64,000 nt of DNA from Cladobotryum mycophilum. Lineage: Eukaryota > Ascomycota > Sordariomycetes > Hypocreales > Hypocreaceae. Location of the stretch: the NCBI GenBank assembly GCA_036429605.1, contig JAVFKD010000016.1:2976001-3040000 (forward strand), written 5' to 3'. The notes under the pieces were generated by a model. The model saw only the letters and a program-made list of their open reading frames with translations, did not search any database and was not told where the DNA came from. Position 1 is the first letter of the stretch. Each line of letters starts with the position of its first letter. Positions 60,892 to 64,000 of this stretch are shown here, piece by piece. The translations under genes were made by a program, and so were the position numbers.

Positions 60892-63051
60892 ATGGCATCA
60901 AGCAATGATTTCTACACCTCCAATCACAATCCCCCAGGCCATCAGCGAGCCAAGTCGTCCGTCTTGAGGACGTTCATGCACCGCCGCCAACAGTCCGACG
61001 GAGCCGCCTTATCGTCTCGTCCGCCCCCCTCGATACGCAAATACAAACGCATACGCATACGTATCAACAGCAGCAGCAGCAGCAGCAATACCCGCCGTAC
61101 GGCGGTAGCACAATCATGGCAATTGGCGGCTTCGCAAAGAACAACCCCGGCGCCCTGGGCGAGCTCCAGCAGAACCAGCAAGAGTCCGCTCCACGCTCCC
61201 CGCGACGGTCTCGAGACGAACGACGCTTCGAAGTCGCCGACCGCTCACGCTCTCCAACCAAGACCTCATTCCTCAGCCTGGCAAAGTCCCGCGAAACATC
61301 CCCGACTAAGAAAACAAAGGAACCAAAGTCCGGCTCCAACTTCACCGACTTCCTCGGTCGACCCAAGTCGCTCAAGAACTTGCACAAAATATTGACCGAC
61401 GATGACATACGATCGAGCAAGGATAAGGAAAATAGAACACCGGACGAGACCCTCAGCTCTCCGATACCCCCCATCTACGCTCAGTTTGCTCAGGGAACAT
61501 CCATGAGCCCGAGGGGGATTGGGAGTCCGACTGGTAGTATAGGAAGGGATTCCTCGGATTCCAATAGCAAGGCATGCCCTCCTACCAAGGAGAGGCCCAA
61601 GTCATTCATGTTCCCATCTAGGTCCTCACACAACGTCAAGTCGGAATCGAAAAAGAGCGACTTGGTAGGCCGGGGGCTGAAGACGTCCGATGGCAAGTCA
61701 TCACAGACGCAGAGAAGCAAAGCCTTCAGTGCCTTTGCCAGTTTCGGTCATGGGCGGTCAAAGTCGACAGCAACGAGCCCCAAGAATGGCTCGGTAGCTT
61801 CGGCCAGCTCGGCCGAGTACATGCTCGATCCCAAGGACATTGACAAACAGCTCGAGGCGCTGCTGGACCGTCGCAACATACCCGAGAACCAGAGGTACAA
61901 GATGAGGAATCTCAACGACACAATCAAGATGGAGTTTATCCGGCAGGACTGGGCAGAGATGCAGGCCGCCAAGCTAGATCGGCCAGCCACCAAGGGCAGC
62001 CTCGACAGCATTGAGGGCGCTGCTGCCGCATCGGCCGCCGTTTCCGATGCCGAAGCTGAGGAGAAGCCGAAGCGGAGCCGTGGCAGGAGCTTTACCTTTT
62101 CACGGGGTAAAAAGGACAACCGGTCGTCGTCCAAGAAGCGAGGCGAGGGAACGTTGGGCCGCCATTTCAGGAGCAAATCGACGGATAGCGTAGTCAGTGA
62201 GCGGCCAACTTCCAGTGCCTCCAATAATGTCGGCTCTAGTCTACTGGCCAAGATCAAGCCGGGGCAGCGGCCAGATGATTACGTTGGGTATCTTAGAAAG
62301 GTTCAGAAGCCAGAGCTGATCGAAGTTGGGAAGCTCCACAAGCTTCGCTTGCTGCTGCGGAATGAAACCGTCGCTTGGATAGAGGACTTTATCCAACAGG
62401 GCGGTATGAAGGAGATTGTTGGGTTGCTAAACCGCATCATGGAGGTTGAGTGGAGGTTAGTACCCACCCCCCAACAACACCAACACAACGTTCTTTTATT
62501 ATTGTCCCCCCTTTATGCACGTCGTAGAGTGTTTTCGTTTGCTAACTTTGTTGTGTGCTTAATCTACAGAGAGGAGCACGAAGACGCACTACTTCATGAA
62601 AACTTGCTCTGCCTCAAGGCCCTGTCCACGACTGCAAAGGCCATGGAGTATCTCCACTCCGTTCAGGCTGATCTTTTCCCCAAATTACTGCACATGCTAT
62701 TCGACCCGGAGAAAAAGGGCCCAAGCGAGTTCACAACACGCAACATCGTTACGTCGGTCCTCTTCACCTACATCGAATCCGCCACCCCGGCGGAGAGAGT
62801 CTCCAGAGCTAGGATTGTTCTGGGCCATCTCCGGGACCCCGTACCAGACGAGGCGGCCCGCCCGCTGCCCTTTGTTCTTGAAATGAGACAGGACAGGCCT
62901 TATCGAGTATGGTGTAGGGAAGTTGTTAATGTGACTAAAGAGGTCTTTTGGATCTTCCTCCACAACCTAAATATCATTGCCCTCCAATCTGACAAGAAGG
63001 ACACTGAGGCGACCGAGACAGGCATGTCACGGCAAGGCGGCGGTAATGACG

Positions 63052-63082
<31 letters not shown>

Positions 63083-63545
63083 CTCCTACATGCGTCGCCA
63101 CTTCCCACCGGAGAAACCACCTGTACCCGCCGCCCCATATGTGGGCGGTGTCGAGTGGGATGCCACTAATTACCTGGCCTCTCATCTGGATCTCTTGAAC
63201 GCCATCCTGGCTTGCACCCCCTCACGCGAGGACCGCAACAAGCTGCGGGCCGACTTCCGCATCTCAGGCTGGGAACGGTGCCTAGGGGGCAGCCTACGTC
63301 TGTGCAAAGAAAAGTTTTACGGTAGCGTGCATACAGGACTGCGGACGTGGGTCGTAGCAGCGGCCGACGATGAATGGGACGTCCGGGATGTGAGGTACGG
63401 GCCGCCGGCAGATTCTCGATCCCCAGCCAAAAAAGTCGGCGGTGGACAGAGGAAGAAGGTTGAGGAAGCGCCGAAGCTCGATATGCCTAAACTCGACTTT
63501 GGATTGGAACAGGTACAGGCTCCCAAGGATGCGTGGTTATCATGA
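60892..63545 (+). CDS. GTPase-binding GBD/FH3 protein (rid1-like), no FH2 domain
   Basis: A predicted 846-residue protein. Exons are 60892-62455 and 62570-63545; the 114-base intron reads through in frame. After a basic Ser/Pro-rich N-terminus with a polyglutamine tract comes a region resembling the diaphanous-formin GTPase-binding and FH3 domains (YMLDPKDIDKQLEALLDRRN, NIPENQRYKMRNL, DDYVGYLRKVQ, FIQQGGMKEIVGLLNRIMEVE, ENLLCLKALSTTAKAMEYLH). A second Gln-rich tract (Q9, 63053-63080) and a C-terminal helical part (YLASHLDLLNAILACTPSREDR) follow. There is no FH1 or FH2 actin-nucleating domain, so it resembles the fungal rid1-type Rho-binding proteins rather than a formin. A frame break at the C6 run 61024-61029 separates the first 45 residues from the polyQ frame; one added C gives 847 codons including the stop. 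Confidence 0.82.
61024..61029 (+). other. Apparent -1 frameshift in C run (GBD/FH3 gene)
   Basis: ALSSRPPP upstream and the THTHTYQQQQ polyglutamine frame downstream join if one C is added. Otherwise the CAG tract would encode Ser and the frame would run away from the conserved domain. Confidence 0.6.
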
Positions 63546-64000
63546 GGGGAGAGGGGATGGGGGAGTGGGTGGGGGGAGAGAGAGAGTCAGTCAGGGTCAG
63601 GTTATTATGCAAGACGCTTGTGGCGGTCTGTCACATATAAAACACGCAATAGTCGCATATATATGTGTGGCGTGGTGTAGAATGCTGGCTGGAGGAGTAT
63701 TGGGCATTTTCATCGAAAAGATTGCCGATGGGCGTTACATGTTGGTGGATTTCTCCTTGTCACATTCCCCCTGGCACGTCTCGGCACCAGTCTGTCGGGT
63801 AATTGAGAAGGGGGAGGCATTGGGTACCGGGAAGGAATTCTTTCATTTGGTTTTATCATTGGGGTTTATGGGTTTTTCTGTATGATTGCATGTTCATGAA
63901 TTAATGACACGACGAGGCCGCTGGCCCTCCATCTTTTTTGATGAATTTTTTTGTGCCGAACCTTTAATACGGAAACGATTGGCTGGCGTGAGTGGACTGC
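63546..64000. other. 3' flank of the GBD/FH3 gene, nothing seen
   Basis: A short GA-rich stretch follows the stop. A 147-codon frame overlapping the gene's end has no recognisable content. Confidence 0.5.

Noticed and set aside
1..64000. CRISPR arrays, rRNA genes, LTR or TIR elements
   Set aside because: No regularly spaced repeats, no 5S or other rRNA motifs, and no matching terminal repeats were seen by eye. A self-alignment of the window would be needed to exclude diverged elements.

Overview
The window is nuclear DNA from a filamentous ascomycete, most likely a Sordariomycete and probably Hypocreales. The grounds are short GT-AG introns of about 40-120 bases with CTAAC/CTGAC-like branch sites, CT-rich leaders before starts, strongly C-ending codons in a highly expressed gene, and fungal families throughout (RSC9, ERG27, multi-KH SCP160/vigilin, a PAK kinase, a BAS2-like small secreted protein). 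I cannot name genus or species. I see no tRNA, rRNA, CRISPR or intact transposon.

Layout. 0-11 kb: the 3' end of a SYLF-SH3 (YSC84-type) gene, an orphan small ORF, an unknown 640-residue KP-rich protein divergent from RSC9, a tentative small membrane ORF and an F-box protein. 11-18.3 kb: gene-poor. 18.3-24 kb: a mitochondrial SDR polyol dehydrogenase and a PAK/Ste20-type kinase. 24-27.9 kb: gene-poor. 27.9-36.3 kb: SCP160/vigilin, ERG27 (sterol C4 demethylation) and an MFS transporter. 36.3-40.5 kb: gene-poor. 40.5-45.2 kb: a large sacsin/NO VEIN-like GHKL ATPase. 45.2-48.6 kb: gene-poor. 48.6-50.4 kb: an APC amino-acid/GABA-type permease. 50.4-54.2 kb: gene-poor. 54.2-58.7 kb: a BAS2-like secreted protein, then a divergent pair made of a beta-propeller muconate cyclase and an intradiol ring-cleaving dioxygenase, which look like consecutive steps of catechol degradation. 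60.9-63.5 kb: a GBD/FH3-only GTPase-binding protein (rid1-like).

The most important property for any reader is that nine or ten otherwise conserved genes carry reading-frame breaks, thirteen in total. Twelve are repaired by adding one base to a run of 4-6 G or C, and one by adding two. After repair, the exon sums divide exactly by three in every complete gene. This looks like homopolymer under-calling in the assembly rather than gene death. Coordinates below are given on the sequence as it stands, and each break is noted.

Functional links: RSC9 is chromatin remodelling; the PAK kinase and the GBD/FH3 protein both belong to Rho/Cdc42 polarity signalling; ERG27 is ergosterol synthesis; the dioxygenase and cyclase form a small catabolic module. 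The other neighbours look unrelated.
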